From assembly GCA_963576735.1 (NCBI GenBank), contig OY755183.1, forward strand, positions 13,597,213 to 13,661,212: a stretch of 64,000 bases of DNA, written 5' to 3'. Shown here in pieces: positions 28,482 to 40,740 of this stretch; the stretch's first letter is position 1; every line of letters begins with the position of its first letter. The notes below the pieces were generated by a model that made no database searches, had not been told where the DNA came from, and saw nothing but the letters and a program-made list of their open reading frames with translations. The position numbers were made by a program, and so were the translations under genes. This DNA is from Bedellia somnulentella. Its lineage: Eukaryota; Arthropoda; Insecta; Lepidoptera; Bedelliidae.

Positions 28482-31400
28482 TTAAGCATTATGACTCTGG
28501 TTGCTGTTAGCTCCTGGAATACTGTCAGGGTTTGCCAGGGGATCCAATTCAGCAAACAATTTGAACCATGCGGCTTTGTCTGTCTTGGTAGGAAGAGGCT
28601 TCGGTTTGGCTAAGTTAGGCTGTGTAGGTTTCGGAGCGGGAGCATTTGAAGTTGTTGCCATTGGCTTGTCTAACAACCCTGTAGAACTCATATTCTGTGA
28701 AATAAAACAAACTCTAATAGTATTTTGGATTTGGAAAACTAATGGATATAACATTTAAAAAACAATTTATTTCAACATCTATATTTATAGTGTTCTGTGT
28801 TTAATTATGGCTATAGCTATAATTTGTTTTTAGCCCTCTGAACTGGCTTAATTGGATTGAGATAGGAACAAGATACAAAAACTAATGATGAAATTCATAT
28901 CCCTAAATTATTTACTGTTATTTTATTTATTACTGCAATTATATGAATAAAAAAAATGAGACAAGAAACTGTTATAATTACAATTCAAAATATCTATTGA
29001 AGGCTAGAAATCCCTTGTGTAGAGCAACACTTATCAAATATCAGAATTCTATCGAATTCTACAGTTTTTGTTTTTTTAGATACATTAACTCAGATTCAGA
29101 TTTTAAATGTTGCAAAATCTCAGATAATTGTATAAGACAATTTATTAAATACCTGTATAAGTTGAGATGATAAGCACTGGCCTATGGCGGAAGACATATC
29201 ACCACTTCCCAACTGTAAACCAAGCAAGTCTTGACTAATTCCTGATGTTTCTAGTTTGGCTTCTTCTTGCAACGATGTGTCAATAAGTGTTGATGATACT
29301 AATGGTTCTTCATCATTACTGGGAGTGGTTTGAGGATTTTCACTGCTCTTTTTTGGTTCATTTGGTTTTGGTTTTTCATCTTTGTTTTTAGTATCTTCAT
29401 CTTTATATTCATCCTGGAACAGTTATAAAAAAATATTTATTATTGATTTTACACCAATAACTCATTTTTTATGAGAACTGTGATGTACTACAATAGTTCT
29501 TAGTAGAGAATGAAAATCTTAAATACATACATACATATACTCACGGCTATAAATCGCTTAATGGGGTAGCCAGACCTTTGGAATGAGAAATTCCGCAGCC
29601 ACTTTTGGAAGTTGATTGGGGAAAAGATGTTAATAATAAATGTTTATGGTGACGGATCTCCAACCACATCGCTCAAAAATCACTTGAAAAGCCGCTATAC
29701 CCTTAGTCGCCTCTTACGATCACCCACGGGTAGAAATAGGCTAGTGTTATTCTAAGCCAACACTACATGGCATAAAATAAAAAATAAGAAATCTTAAATA
29801 TGCTTTCTCTTCCTGTATCACATTTATTGACTTGTGGTGTTTACTTACATAAATTATTTTTTAGAACTAATATACAGAGAAAGATATTTTTTTATAGTAT
29901 TTAATATTATTATGATGAAACACCTATACTATTTTTAAATCAATGCAAAACTACAATATTCAGAAAAAGACCGAACAATATCATGTGAAATGTCATTATG
30001 ATTGGGAAGAAAGTGTGCCCCAAGCAAAGTCTGGTTGAAAAATAGGAAGTAATGAAACTATATTAAATAATATGTTTTTTTCAGTACATAGTATGTATAA
30101 CCTTACCTGAAAGAACAACATTTGATCTTTATCTTGAGCAGGAACATCTTTGAGGTCATCATTCAAATTTGGACCAAGTTCTTTCAAGATAGAGAATTCA
30201 TACTGAGGAGCTGCATCCATAGCATCTGCTGTAGTAGTCAATGTGTCACTCACTTTGGTGGCAAAGGTAATGAATGAGGTTTGATAGTTTGCCAGGACGT
30301 GGGAAAACATGTTACATCTGGCAGCTGCTAGAAGGTCTATCTGGAATTGAATAAATGTTTGTGTGATCTCCGTGATAACTGTTGCTTTTCAAACTATTTC
30401 AAATATAAGTTGTTTGATTTGCATGGTTGACAAGTGTTGGAAAGTGAGTTTGTTTCTTCTGCTTTCACACAGTAACTAATAAACAGATTGCTTTGAAATT
30501 TTGCAGTCATATTGTTAGAATTCCGGATAAAATAATTTTATTTCATCCCGAAGAAAAATTATGTTCCGAGGCAAATGTAGGAATGAGAAGTTTTTATCCT
30601 CGTAACGCCCATAAAGAAATTGTTATGACTTGTAAGTTCTATCCAATGTATTGCTAATGGAACAAAAAAAAAATATGTGCTGACTGCCCATTATTAAAAT
30701 TAATGATATCTTTAACAAGAACTATTCCTATGGCTTTATTTTTTTTTAATAGTTACTATTGGCCACAGGAGTTTTATTTCTCTAGTGATACAAGGGATTA
30801 AAGTTGTGCTTTATACCGCAAAATAACCAATGTCCATGCGGGTGAAGTCATGGGCGGAAAGCTAGTTTACAATAATTTGTGCAACTAATATTATTAATTT
30901 TTACCAAGTGCATTAGTTTACTCTGGTTGTACAAAATACTTCTGTAATACTTACACAATGGGTTCACCAAGCCACCATATAGCATAAGTTCTAAGAAGCT
31001 ATTGTTGAACAAATACAAATTGTGTTTCTATTGCTGACCACTGGAGATAGTATAGTCTTAATTCTTAGGTCACTAATAATTATCATTAAGTCTTTAGGAT
31101 GTATAATATTTGATATAAAAACTAAAGCTTTATGAGCTGCCTTTTTTAAGACAGTGGAAATAGTACCCAGCATTATATCGGCCTACCCACTTACAGATTT
31201 TTTTATCATGCTTCACCCATATTTAGTTATATGTGTTTCTTGTAAGGGTTAACCAGTTGAACTACTAGTACCAAATGGTTTGAATACAATTAAATTTACC
31301 TCAAGAAAATACAACAATATGTAAAATTCATGTGTCACAGTGTTTGTCACCAAACTCCTCCAAAATGGCTGAACCAATTTTAATGAAATTTTATATACAT

Positions 31401-32236
31401 GTTTGAGAATAGGTTTATAACAATTTTTTTGCTCCTTAGTGATTAGGATTGTATACCTTTAACATTTTATTTTATTGAATATAAATTCCCTAGAAATAAT
31501 GTGGCAAAACAATGTTTGCTGTTCAGCTAGTTGTCATATATATTTGTTAAGATTAAGAATTGTTGTGTTTTAGTTTTGTTGTGCTAGGCATTATGATCAC
31601 AAAATATATGTTTTATAAAATCCAACTTATAAAAATTATTACCTTTTGTAACACATCTAATTTTAGTTTATCAAATACTTTTTTACTTTCTCGAACTTGT
31701 CGCTGAGCTTTCCGGAAGTTGTCAAGGCCTCGACCCGTATCTGGGTCTAACTGGGCACTAGTTGACTTCATCCAACTCAAAGCAGCTCGATACTCAATAC
31801 GTGCCTTCTCCATCGCGGACACTGTCGACCTCATGTCGCTCACAGCGCGCCCCCGGAATGTCTCAACTTCATTATAAAGCCGCAACAGAGGTCCTCTAAC
31901 AGATAATCGCTGCTGCCCCGAGTATGAAATCGCTTTACCCGCAGAAACCATAAGGCGACCGGACGCATCATTTCCTTTCCCTGCATCACGTAAAAACTTT
32001 CCAAGACCATTTTCTTCTTGCGCTAGAATACATAGCCGGTCTTGATACTGGTCTAGAGTCTTTTGCAACTGCAAACAACTGTCGGATATTGATCGAAAAA
32101 GCTCTAGTTTTGCATCGAGCTCTGAGTCCGAAGAAACGATACATTCGTCTTCTTTAGTACCAAGCTTTTTCAAGACCGTTTTTTTAGTTACCCAGTACTG
32201 ATGCTGCATCATTTTGGAAGTTGAATTTGTGTACAA
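28482..32236 (-). CDS. ICA69: ICA69 / islet cell autoantigen 1 homologue, complete, four exons
   Basis: The model joins 32236-31643, 30340-30107, 29413-29153 and 28694-28482, giving 433 residues with all introns in phase 0. Donors are GTAATA, GTAAGG and GTATTT; acceptors end CCAG, CCAG and ACAG. Residues 9-200 (MMQHQYWVTKKTVLKKLGTK, SSDSELDAKLELF, QEENGLGKFLRDAGK, YRAALSWMKSTSAQLDPDTG) and exon 2 form the arfaptin-homology (AH/BAR) domain, which binds curved Golgi and vesicle membranes. The end, AAWFKLFAELDPLANPDSIP, is the conserved C-terminal motif of the family. ICA69 heterodimerises with PICK1 and acts in dense-core granule formation and receptor trafficking. The length is close to the human protein (483). 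It is transcribed away from the gene starting at 32853. Confidence 0.93.
29526..29788 (-). repeat. SINE1 copy in an ICA69 intron, with target duplication
   Basis: Flanked by AAATCTTAAATA at 29514-29525 and 29789-29800. Third subfamily (GATTGGGGAAAAGATG, TGGTGACGG), shared with 44625-44882. Confidence 0.85.
30420..30875. repeat. Interspersed repeat in an ICA69 intron, lepidopteran tail type
   Basis: It ends in GCGGGTGAAGTCATGGGCGGAAAGCTAGTTT, a form of the GCGGGCGAAG..GCGGGC.AAAGCTAGT tail that I recognise from many moth and butterfly genomes. The element class is not certain. The preceding 400 bp have no coding frame. Confidence 0.5.
30876..31642. other. Rest of ICA69 intron 1
   Basis: AT-rich. 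31340-31400 (CACCAAACTCCTCCAAAATGGCTGAACC) looks like the 5' part of a similar dispersed repeat. No exon seen. Confidence 0.35.
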
Positions 32237-32852
32237 TAAATATGCTTATGATAAATATTACAATGATTTACAATAAATCCATTTTTATCTGACAGACGGA
32301 TCAACTCTGTTTTGTCATTGTCAACTTTTGTCTGTTTCTGTCACTCAACTCATGTCACACACTAAAACTAACTTAACTGTCACAGTCAGTCAATCCAATT
32401 CAGAGATAAATAATTAATGACAATATAATATAGACGCACGCACTACATTCTAGATAAATTCGGATAAGCAGGAACGTAAGGATGTATGTTTAGATATGGT
32501 TTAGACAGCGATTGATAGCGATCCTGAGACTGAGAACACTATGAATATTCTTTCTTTCTAGTACTTTCTACACGTCAATAAATATCGTGATCCGACAGTT
32601 GATTTGATATTGATGGATTGCGAGCATACCCACAGAATACCCATCCAATGATCCGTAATAACAAAATAAAATAAAAAAGTAAAAAAGTGGTCTATGGTTT
32701 TGGTTAGTATTTACAACCGGAATGCAGAATGGCTGCCGCAATTCGCGTTACGTGCGAGCTTTTTTGTGATAAAACCGAATTGCAAGTGGTATTATGAGTA
32801 ATTATTTTAAGTGATAATCGCGAAGTGTTACAGTTCTATACGATTTTTTACA
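32237..32852. promoter_or_regulatory. Shared promoter region between ICA69 (minus) and the plus-strand gene
   Basis: The two start codons face away from each other across 616 bp that hold no repeats. No TATA box was placed. The stretch 32250-32420 includes several TGTCA/TGACA motifs. A bidirectional promoter is the simplest reading. Confidence 0.5.
32729..32797 (+). other. Upstream ORF in the 5' leader
   Basis: ATG to TGA encodes 22 residues (MAAAIRVTCELFCDKTELQ…) ahead of the main start at 32853. If it lies in the transcript it could lower translation of the main frame. Confidence 0.3.
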
Positions 32853-32922
32853 ATGTACTCTGCAGATGATAGAACTATTGCTGGAGTATCGTCATCTCAA
32901 TCAGCAAAGAATGTCAAAGATG
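32853..32922 (+). CDS. First coding exon A of the CDK14/Eip63E-like gene
   Basis: ATG opens MYSADDRTIAGVSSSQSAKN VKD and runs 70 nt to a strong donor, GATG/GTAAGT, leaving one base (phase 1). That phase matches the acceptor of the exon at 57404-57490, which needs one base from the previous exon. Upstream is the repeat-free promoter shared with ICA69. The peptide has no domain and is serine-rich, as is usual for isoform-specific N termini. The link to 57404, 24 kb away, is an inference from phase and strand. A different downstream partner outside the window is possible. Confidence 0.5.
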
Positions 32923-33547
32923 GTAAGTTTGATGTTGTTTCACTGGTCTTTTTTTGCTACGTCTGTCGGAGCATTATTTATTACTAACCTTATATTGTAT
33001 TCCGGTAGGCATGCCGAAATTACCTCGAATCTCGAAGCATGAATAACTTCATTATCTTTGTTTGTTTACATGTCTTACATCTTAGTTAATTTTATAGCCT
33101 TGATAGGTATTGTTTATTAAGTTTTAATAATAATGCATGTTCTATTACAAGTTTATTAAATCGATTTTTTCTTTTAGTTAAAAAGATAATGGTACGTTTT
33201 TCTGTTACGAAACTATTGTTCAACTTTAGATATGTTTACAAAAGTTTGTTGTTTATTATTTTATGGCATACTGCCTTAACTTTTAAGAAGTATGTAGGAA
33301 CTTTTGCCAAATGTTTCATGATCAAGACTCAATGATAATACAAGGGAAGTTGAACTAACTATGGTATCACCTATGTCCCAAAGTGCCTTTGTATTTAAAA
33401 ACCCACAACAATTAATGGTGGGCTATTGCTCCTAAGGTTAATATATACAGTATAGTCATCTATTATCTTTGGCAAAATTAATTCATTAAATTAAATAAAA
33501 ATAAAACAATCTACATGTACATTACTACTAATAAAAAAAATACATTT
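32923..33547. other. Intron
   Basis: Starts with GTAAGTTTGATG. AT-rich, no other feature seen. Confidence 0.4.
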
Positions 33548-33716
33548 ATACAAATATACCACTGGGGAAGGCAGTGGCTATTGGTCGCCACTTTGTATGA
33601 TTCTGCCAAATCTCTTAGGTTTTGTTTCTCTAGCTTCGTTTACATCCATCCAACATTTCATACATGCCTCTCATTCTTCATAGATTGGATGTCTGCCTTT
33701 TTGAGGACACTCTATA
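33548..33716 (-). mobile_element. LINE A 3' fragment
   Basis: The reverse complement matches 24790-24950: CTCAAAAAGGCAG-like, ACGAAGC.AGAGA, CGACCAATAGCC and the CCCCAGTGG end. About 20% diverged. Confidence 0.75.
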
Positions 33717-33949
33717 CGGTCCAAATTTATCTTCCATGATTATCCTGTATTAACATTACCTTTCACATAGGCTCTAATTTAATTTATAAAGAGGCTGTCT
33801 TTTTCCTAACATCTCTATAAAAATAAAAAGACAAGACATAAGGCTATTTATTAAAAATAGTATTGTATTTAAAACACATTTTGTTCCTTGTGTTAATTTA
33901 CTTTTGTAACTTGTTAATATACTATGTTTCTTGAGGTATCTCATCTCAC

Positions 33950-34150
33950 AGCCCATATATGTACCCACCAAGGGGCTCAAGCCTACCCTATATAGGGCGA
34001 TTTGGCCATAGTCCACCTCACTGGCCAATTGTGGGTTGGCAGACTACTGACTACTACTGTTATAGTAGCCGGGACCAATGGTAACATGCCCTCCAAAGCA
34101 CAGAATCATCTTAATTTTCGGATCATCAGGTGATTCAAGCCTGCAATATC
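33950..34150. repeat. Interspersed repeat, lepidopteran type
   Basis: Contains CCGGGACCAATGGTAACATGC, then AAAGCACAGAATCATCTT and GATCATCAGGTGATTC. This order I recognise from a common moth/butterfly repeat. A related segment (AGGACGATTTGGCGATAGTCTACC) is at 48770-48800. Confidence 0.5.
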
Positions 34151-35060
34151 ATATATAGTTAATTTGGCATGATAGTCTAAAGGTAATGTAAAATATAATA
34201 ATGTATTTAAAACTGAATTTTAACTGAAGATAATAAAAAAATAATAGTTTCACGAACATTAGCTTATACAATGTGGTTATGGCTGAATGTCACCTGGGCT
34301 ACCCATATCTTTTGCAGACATCTTTTATCCTATATGAGTTACCTATAGGTTCTAAAATTGTGCAGTGAAAAATTATGCTACCTTTTGTATGCCACATTTA
34401 ATTATGCCAGTTAAACATAGGCAAAAACAGTAATGCTTATAATTAGTAAGTTTAAATTGGTATTTTAATTTAGTATTAAATTTTAGTTATTTTAATTTAG
34501 TATTCTGAAAAGAGATTTTATGGTAGTAAATAATAGAGTTGCACTGAATGTGGGTTCTGCCAAATGTCAAATTTCAGGCGAATGTTTGGTATAATATATA
34601 TATTGAAGCTGAAGTTTGTTTTTTGAAGTTTTTACCAAAAATATGTTCCTGAATTGACCAAATATTGTAATTTATTAAAATTTTGATCGTATGCTCAAAA
34701 TGTTGAACATTAATCAATATTCGACATAAATGTTGAAATTTGCGTTTCTGAACTCGTTTGATAATAATCAAACGGTAATCATCGCTGATTTAAGAAGGTG
34801 AGAGTTAAGTTGTCAAATTCAACATCTTAAACCGTGCTCAATTTCAAATTTGTGAAAAAACACATTGCTTTCGACAACTTTCTGCAGATATCTTCGGATA
34901 CCTCATTATCATCACTAGAGGAGCCGCAGCAGATACATCGGAGGCGGAATACGCCGAAGTTTTTGTTTTTTTTTTTCCATTTTTATTCCACCTCCACGGT
35001 GGTTTGCTCTACAAAAGATTCGTGAAAATCTTTTCTCGTTTAATTTAAATCTTTTTGTTC
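34151..35060. other. Intron, no supported exon
   Basis: 34889-34965 after TTTCTGCAG reads SSDTSLSSLEEPQQIHRRR, which looks protein-like, but it is in phase 0 and runs into a T-tract without a donor. Confidence 0.35.
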
Positions 35061-35280
35061 ATAAAAACCTCATGTGGGGATTGTTACTAATAAATAAAGA
35101 ATGTATAAAGGAAAGAAAAAAATTGACACAGGCGGAAATCGAACCCGCGACCTCGGGTATACGCCCCCGTCGCTCTGCCAATTGAACTACCGTGTCAATG
35201 GCTGCAATGAAATAATTTATTTTTACATCCCACGCTATTTTAAAACATCCTTTGATAACATCCACTGACTCATTCATAGG
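35061..35280 (-). repeat. tRNA-like repeat unit
   Basis: Core 35124-35196 with both boxes in the minus sense. It also shares the CCTCATGTGGGGATTG outer flank and the AAAGGAAAGAAAAAAATT inner flank with the other units. Confidence 0.7.
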
Positions 35281-35528
35281 TACTGTTGAATGTAAGGGGA
35301 TGTCTCAATGTGGTAGATGTGACATCATATAATATTTTTGCTTCATATTTCCATTATTTACAAATGAATGCCTGTACTACATACAGGTTCCTTATAATAC
35401 CGGACCTTATAATAATACCATAAGCAGATGAAAAGGTATTGTGTAGCTGTAGGGATACTAACTTTTATGCTACTTCTATAAAATTATCTAATTATACCAC
35501 AAAGATGTTTTTTTTTTCGATTTTCTTT

Positions 35529-36013
35529 GGGGGCTGTCCATAAATCATGTGAGGCAGGGGGAGGAGGGTTCCAGCAAAAATCACGAAATATCACAAGGGG
35601 TGAGGGGGTTAAAGTAGTACATCACGTGTACTTATTTTTCCAGCAAGTGCGCGATACATAACCGAAAAGCAGCGTTACATGCATTTATTTTTAATCAAAC
35701 GCGTACAAAATCGAAAACTGCTTGTAGTGCCTACATTCTTTCATTTTTTTACGTCAGTTAAAATAAACTGCAACCTTTCTGTCTACCTCTGAACGTTTAT
35801 TATAGAAGTCTTTAATTTTCTATAATAAAATTAGATGATACTTATATCAGTATTTATTTATAAATAAAAAAATAGATACTTTGCGCGTATGAAAAAATAC
35901 ATGTAATGTAGGGGGAGAGGGAGGGGTAATCTTAAACCTCGCCACGTATTACCAAGGCGGAGGGGGGTCAAAATTGAAAAAAAAAACATCACGTGATTAA
36001 TGGATCGCCCCTT
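35529..36013. mobile_element. DNA transposon remnant, TCCATAAATCA.GTGA ends
   Basis: The left end GGGGGCTGTCCATAAATCATG and the right end (complement GGGGCGATCCATTAATCACG) form imperfect inverted repeats. Inside are G-rich runs near both ends and AT-rich sequence between. No coding capacity. Ends of this type are common in arthropod genomes; I do not assign a superfamily. Confidence 0.6.
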
Positions 36014-36707
36014 GATGCGTTAGGTTACTTGTACTTGTTTTTTTTGTATCTCTCAAGAGTTTTTTCCGACTTGAACATAATATAAAAACTGACTAATAGT
36101 TTATTTGAAAAAATAATACTAATGTGATGATTCACAAACTTCTAAATTACTCTTAATGAAAGATTGAAATATCCAAATATTAATTTTATTTGATATCCTT
36201 TTTTAGTTCGTAAACGATCTCAAATACGTTTAATCCTTCACCGATCTTTTTACAATTGTAGATGGTTTTTGGTTTACAAAGTTACAACTATCCTCTATGC
36301 TTCCTAACTCCTTGGCCTCAAAACTGAATCAAAATAATCATCTAAAATGATTCAATACTTTAAGCAAAGAGTTAACACATATGTGCCGGTAAACACTCGA
36401 TATAATGCAAATTTGTAAGCTTTACTAGTATATCGTGTAGTTACTTTTTCTTTTAGTCTACCATGATAATACAACTATCTTCACAATAGGAAAAAAATAT
36501 ACTTAGCTGCCTAGATAAAGTGACGTCATTATTGACATTTGGGAGCAGACAGTTCAAGGTCGCCGACGGTGTTTGGGCGCCCAGGGAACCTTCTTTTCCA
36601 CCCTATTTATAAAACGTGTTTTGCAGACTCTTGTTCTAAATAGTCGTAAAAGATACATAGCCTATGTGGACGATAATGTCAATAGAGTACAACCACGTCA
36701 GACATAT
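36014..36707. other. Intron
   Basis: No coding or repeat identity recognised. Confidence 0.35.
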
Positions 36708-36955
36708 TAAGATACATACATGTACTCACGGCCATAAATCTCAAAAGGGGTAGCCAGGCTTTAGAGCTGTAAACTCCTCAGCCATATTTGAAAGTTGATA
36801 GGGGACAAGATGGTAGAAATAAAATATCTTTGGTGATGGGTCTCCAACCGTATAGCCTAAAAACAATTTTAAAAACACCATACCATAAGTTGGTTCTTAC
36901 AAAACCAGTGGGTAGAAACGGGTAGCGACATTCTGAGCCGGCGCTTCACGGATTT
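36708..36955 (-). repeat. SINE1 copy
   Basis: Second-subfamily copy, moderately diverged, with GTGATGGGTCTCCAACCG intact. Confidence 0.75.
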
Positions 36956-37130
36956 ATTTAGATCATATAGATAATTTTCTAAAACAGGCATTCCGAAGTG
37001 TATGTGAGAATAAATGAAGCGATAGATAAATCTAAATGGAGCGTGATTTGTCAGGATCGTACCAAGAGGCAATCGATAGTATCTACCCATTCCCATAGCT
37101 AATGGTGTGAATGTAGGTATGCGCTATGGC
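36956..37130 (+). mobile_element. LINE A 3' end, diverged
   Basis: TTTAGATCATATAGA, CAGGATCGTACCAAG.GGCAATCGATAGT and AGCTAATGGTGTGAATGTAGGTATG follow the order of 24768-24985. Confidence 0.7.
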
Positions 37131-38438
37131 CTGGATATTTCCTATTAATTTAAATACCTTTCGTCGTCTAATCCATCTGTATAAAAGTAGGGTTTAAGTG
37201 AGATATGTTATTTTGATTGATTTAAATAATAATTTTGTTAATATCTAAACATTTGCATATTTGAATCGTTTACTGTTAAATGCATTACATTCGTCTATAG
37301 CTAATTTATTTTACTTCCATATAAATTAGTAATCAACTTGAAATGATAAAAGATAAGTAAACTGTTGGCAGTTTCCGATTTGTTTTACCAAAAGGTATTA
37401 TTCCAAACGAAACCGCTATATTACACAGTAAAAAAGATTAAAAAGTTTGGCTATGTCATTCAATTCAGAACTGAGCGGATGATTTTCAAATTTTGTTAAT
37501 CGACACTAATTTAATTGTTGCTTTATCCTTATGCTAAATGAATTTAGTGGTAGAAAGAGTACGGTAGCAAGTGTAGTGTGAAAATGATAAGCTGAGTCTG
37601 TAAGTTAGCTTATTACACTTCACGTTGACTCGGTACCGAGCTCTTTGTGTCATGCCGTGTAATACCCGCTGAGGTCTTTATTTTTTCGTTGATATATACG
37701 TACAAATGTTGTTTTTAGTTTTCTTTGGAGCACCAAATAAAGATGCAGCTGAAAAGTTGAATAAACGGCTAACTCATTGAACTAGTTTATGATTGTTAGG
37801 GAAATGATAAAATACACTGTGTAAAGTTAGGGTAGGTGTATTATAATGTGATACGCTAATTTTAAACTTCTCACACCTATTATGCGTGAATGTCCAGTCT
37901 TCGCGTATTCATAAATAGAATGATGATATTACAAAACTAAAGTAATAGGTAATAGAAATAGAGACCTTTCAAATTATTTTATACATTTAGAGTAGGACAT
38001 TATAACTTAATACCATGTTGCTGACGTGCATTACGCGTTTTCTGAGTGCATACTGTTTCAAAGCTTCTAAGAACTTTATTTAGGAACAATCTTATTATGC
38101 AACTACTCTAGCATAATGGTTTCATTTACGACATACGGGTATGCTCTATTATATTTTGTGTCAAAGGTAACTTTGGATGTTTCTCAGAAATGTGAACCTT
38201 AGCAGTTAAGTTAGTAAAAGCGTTTTATCTTCAGTAGATGGCGGGAAGGCTTCACCTCAACTTAAGTGAAGTCGGTAGGAGTCATTAAAATAAGTCATTT
38301 ATCTTTGTAAATAATCTGAATCCAATAAAAAGAAATTGTTTTTTTTTCTGACTTATTTACAATTTGTTGATTCTGAGAAGTTTTAACTTTATTATTACCC
38401 AAAGGGATATTTTACTCTCTCTCCATAGTTCATCCTTG
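37131..38438. other. Intron
   Basis: AT-rich, no gene or repeat recognised. Confidence 0.35.
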
Positions 38439-38450
38439 ATTCTTATATGT

Positions 38451-38707
38451 ACATACATACATACATATACTCACGGCTATGAATCCCTAAAAGGGGTAGC
38501 CAGAGCTAAGGAATTAGAAATTCATCAGCCACTTTTGGAAAGTTGAGTGGGGAAAAGATGGCAAAATAAAGGTTGTTGGTGATGGGTCTCCAACCGCATC
38601 GCCCAAAAATCCCTATCCCTTAAAAGCCCCAATACCGTTTCGCCTTTTACGTACACCTACCGGAAGAAATGGAGTAGCGCTATTCTAAGCCGGCACTACA
38701 CAGCAAT
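38451..38707 (-). repeat. SINE1 copy with target duplication
   Basis: Flanked by ATTCTTATATGT at 38439-38450 and 38708-38719. Confidence 0.88.
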
Positions 38708-38719
38708 ATTCTTATATGT

Positions 38720-39379
38720 GACATTAATAAATAATTCTGAATGTCCCTATGTCTCGATTCCGTATTGAATTTCATTTTCGTTGACGACCCAAATTTGTAG
38801 AATACAGTATCCTACAATTGAACTTGGGGTTTGAAGATATTGGCCTAATAAATTATATCTATTGTCTGCGGGCCTTTAATTCAATCTCTGACACAAGTTG
38901 TACAGTTGAATCATTAGAAAACAATGTCCTTTCATTAACCTCAAGGGACCCAAGAAATGGCAAGGGTTAACTTACAACCGAATATGTATTAGCCAACGAC
39001 CCATAACCGGATGTACTCCAGTGACATGTTTATAAATGAGCTAATGAGGAATTAGAACAATAACTACAATGAAATAAATGGATATGGGCGCGTTAAGCCT
39101 ATTTTGGCTTCAAGAATGAATAATTAAAAGTAATATATGCGGATAAAAACTTATAAAATTATGATAGATTTAGAAAAATAGGGCACCTAGTTAATAAAAA
39201 ATTGCTAAGTTTATCAGTTTTATTTATTTTTGGTGGAAAATAAAAAACTGTTATCTTTGTTCCGCCGGATATTAAATAAGGTGTCGTAACACTTTAATTC
39301 AAAATAGGTTAAACATAAAAACAGTAAGAGTCATTGAACTTGAAACCGCATTTAAGTCCCGACACCTATATGTCGAGTG
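38720..39379. other. Intron
   Basis: Nothing recognised. Confidence 0.35.
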
Positions 39380-39590
39380 ACAAAGAGACAGCCGCGTGTG
39401 AAAGGTGGGTGGTGTATCCCAGCGGAGGGTGTTAGGGGGTAGCCTGACACAGTTCGGGGCGCCGGCGCGGGATCGCATCCCGGCTTCGGCTTCCCGGTCA
39501 GACGACACGCGACCGCCTTCCCGGCAGCACCTCGCGATCTTCCCGAAATTGCTGACACTCGTCGTGTTTAGACGTCGAAATCCTTAGCCA
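39380..39590. promoter_or_regulatory. GC-rich, CpG-rich island
   Basis: A sharp GC-rich island (GGGGCGCCGGCGCGGGATCG, CCCGGCTTCGGCTTCCCGG) in AT-rich surroundings. It has no convincing frame. It sits 400 bp upstream of a candidate exon (about 39800-40040) and may mark an internal promoter. Confidence 0.35.
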
Positions 39591-39799
39591 CATCTTGCAT
39601 TGTTTTAACGCTTTAGTGAGTGAGACTCCCTTTCACGGCATTGAAACACTTATAAACGATACGATTAACTTAAAGCTTCAGATTTCATTAGTAGCTTTGT
39701 GTGCGCTGGTCGACCTTTTTGTTTAGACTCGACCAAAAGTTTTAGTAACTACGATTTTAGATCGGAAATTGGTATATGTGCCGCGGGTCAGAAATCGCT

Positions 39800-40040
39800 T
39801 AAACAAAGTTTATGGTGCTGTTGAGCAAAGTTGAAACTACAGTACTTTTGAAGTGGGATAAACTAACCGTCAACTGCGTTTTGATTTAACAAATTAGTCG
39901 AATCTCAAAGTTTGAGAAGTTTCGAGTTAAAGGGGTAACTTAATCCGTCAAGCTGTATTCTTTGGAGAGTTTCAAGGTGTACGAGTATGATGGTGACAAC
40001 AGCTGTCACCATCAGAATGACTTCGAAACAACCAGCAGAA
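39800..40040 (+). other. Candidate alternative first exon (weak)
   Basis: An ATGATGGTGACAACAGCTG start at 39987 gives 18 codons (MMVTTAVTIRMTSKQPAE) up to a GTGAGT donor at 40041. The phase is 0, so joining to the exon at 57404 would hit a stop at once. It could only be a non-coding leader for that exon. GGTGACAACAGCTGTCACC is a perfect short palindrome. Confidence 0.2.
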
Positions 40041-40189
40041 GTGAGTAATTAAAGACTATTTATAAATTTTCCGGTAAATGTTTTCAGCCTTGACTATGTA
40101 TTGTGTCAGGTCGTACAAAAGATGTTATTTTTGGAGTATACAGATAAAATCCAGTATCAACTTTTTGGCTTAAAAATTTAGACGCTGCG

Positions 40190-40385
40190 TAAATGCGACT
40201 AGGGGTTTGTGGGCTTTTTAAATTATTGTTGGGCGATATGGCAGGTACAGGTTTGACAATATTTTTATATGTCATAATATTTATAGCTATCTTTTTTCCA
40301 CTTAACTTTTAAACTGGCCGAGAAATTCTAATTCTAAGGCTCTGGTTACCCCTTTTTGGAATGTATAGCCGTATATATATGTCTG
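40190..40385 (+). repeat. SINE1 copy, diverged
   Basis: Keeps TTGGGCGATATGG, CTGGCCGAGAAATTC and GGAATGTATAGCCGT. The 5' half is lost. Confidence 0.6.
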
Positions 40386-40519
40386 TAATTGAATCTGTGT
40401 AATATAATTATAACCTTATACGTGGAGAAAAACTTGTACTAGCTTATTAACTTTCACCTGTTCGTTATTTGTTTCTGTAATCAAATCTTGCAAGTTTTGG
40501 ATCTACTTCCCAATAACTA

Positions 40520-40740
40520 ATAAATAAAAAATAAATAAAAGAAAGAAAAACTTCCACACAGGCGGGAATCTAACCCGCGACCTCGGGTATACGCCCCCGT
40601 CGCTCTGCCAATTGAGCTACCGTCTCAATGGCTGCCAGCGCGAAATTCTTCTATTATTTATTTCTTTTACACGTTTAAGTGGTATTTGCGTTTCCTACCT
40701 CCGAATTTTTCGATTGAGGTGAAGCTCAAATACACATGTT
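40520..40740 (-). repeat. tRNA-like repeat unit
   Basis: Core 40553-40625, with one T-loop substitution (GAATCTAACCC). It shares the CCAGCGCGAAAT and TTTGCGTTTCCTACCTCCGAA flank with 41840-42130. Confidence 0.7.

Noticed and set aside
34889..34965. Possible exon SSDTSLSSLEEPQQIHRRR
   Set aside because: It has an acceptor, but the phase does not match exon A, a T-tract follows, and no donor was found.
39299..39558. Minus frames of 68-69 residues over the GC-rich island
   Set aside because: GC-rich sequence gives long frames by chance; no splice borders or motifs support them.
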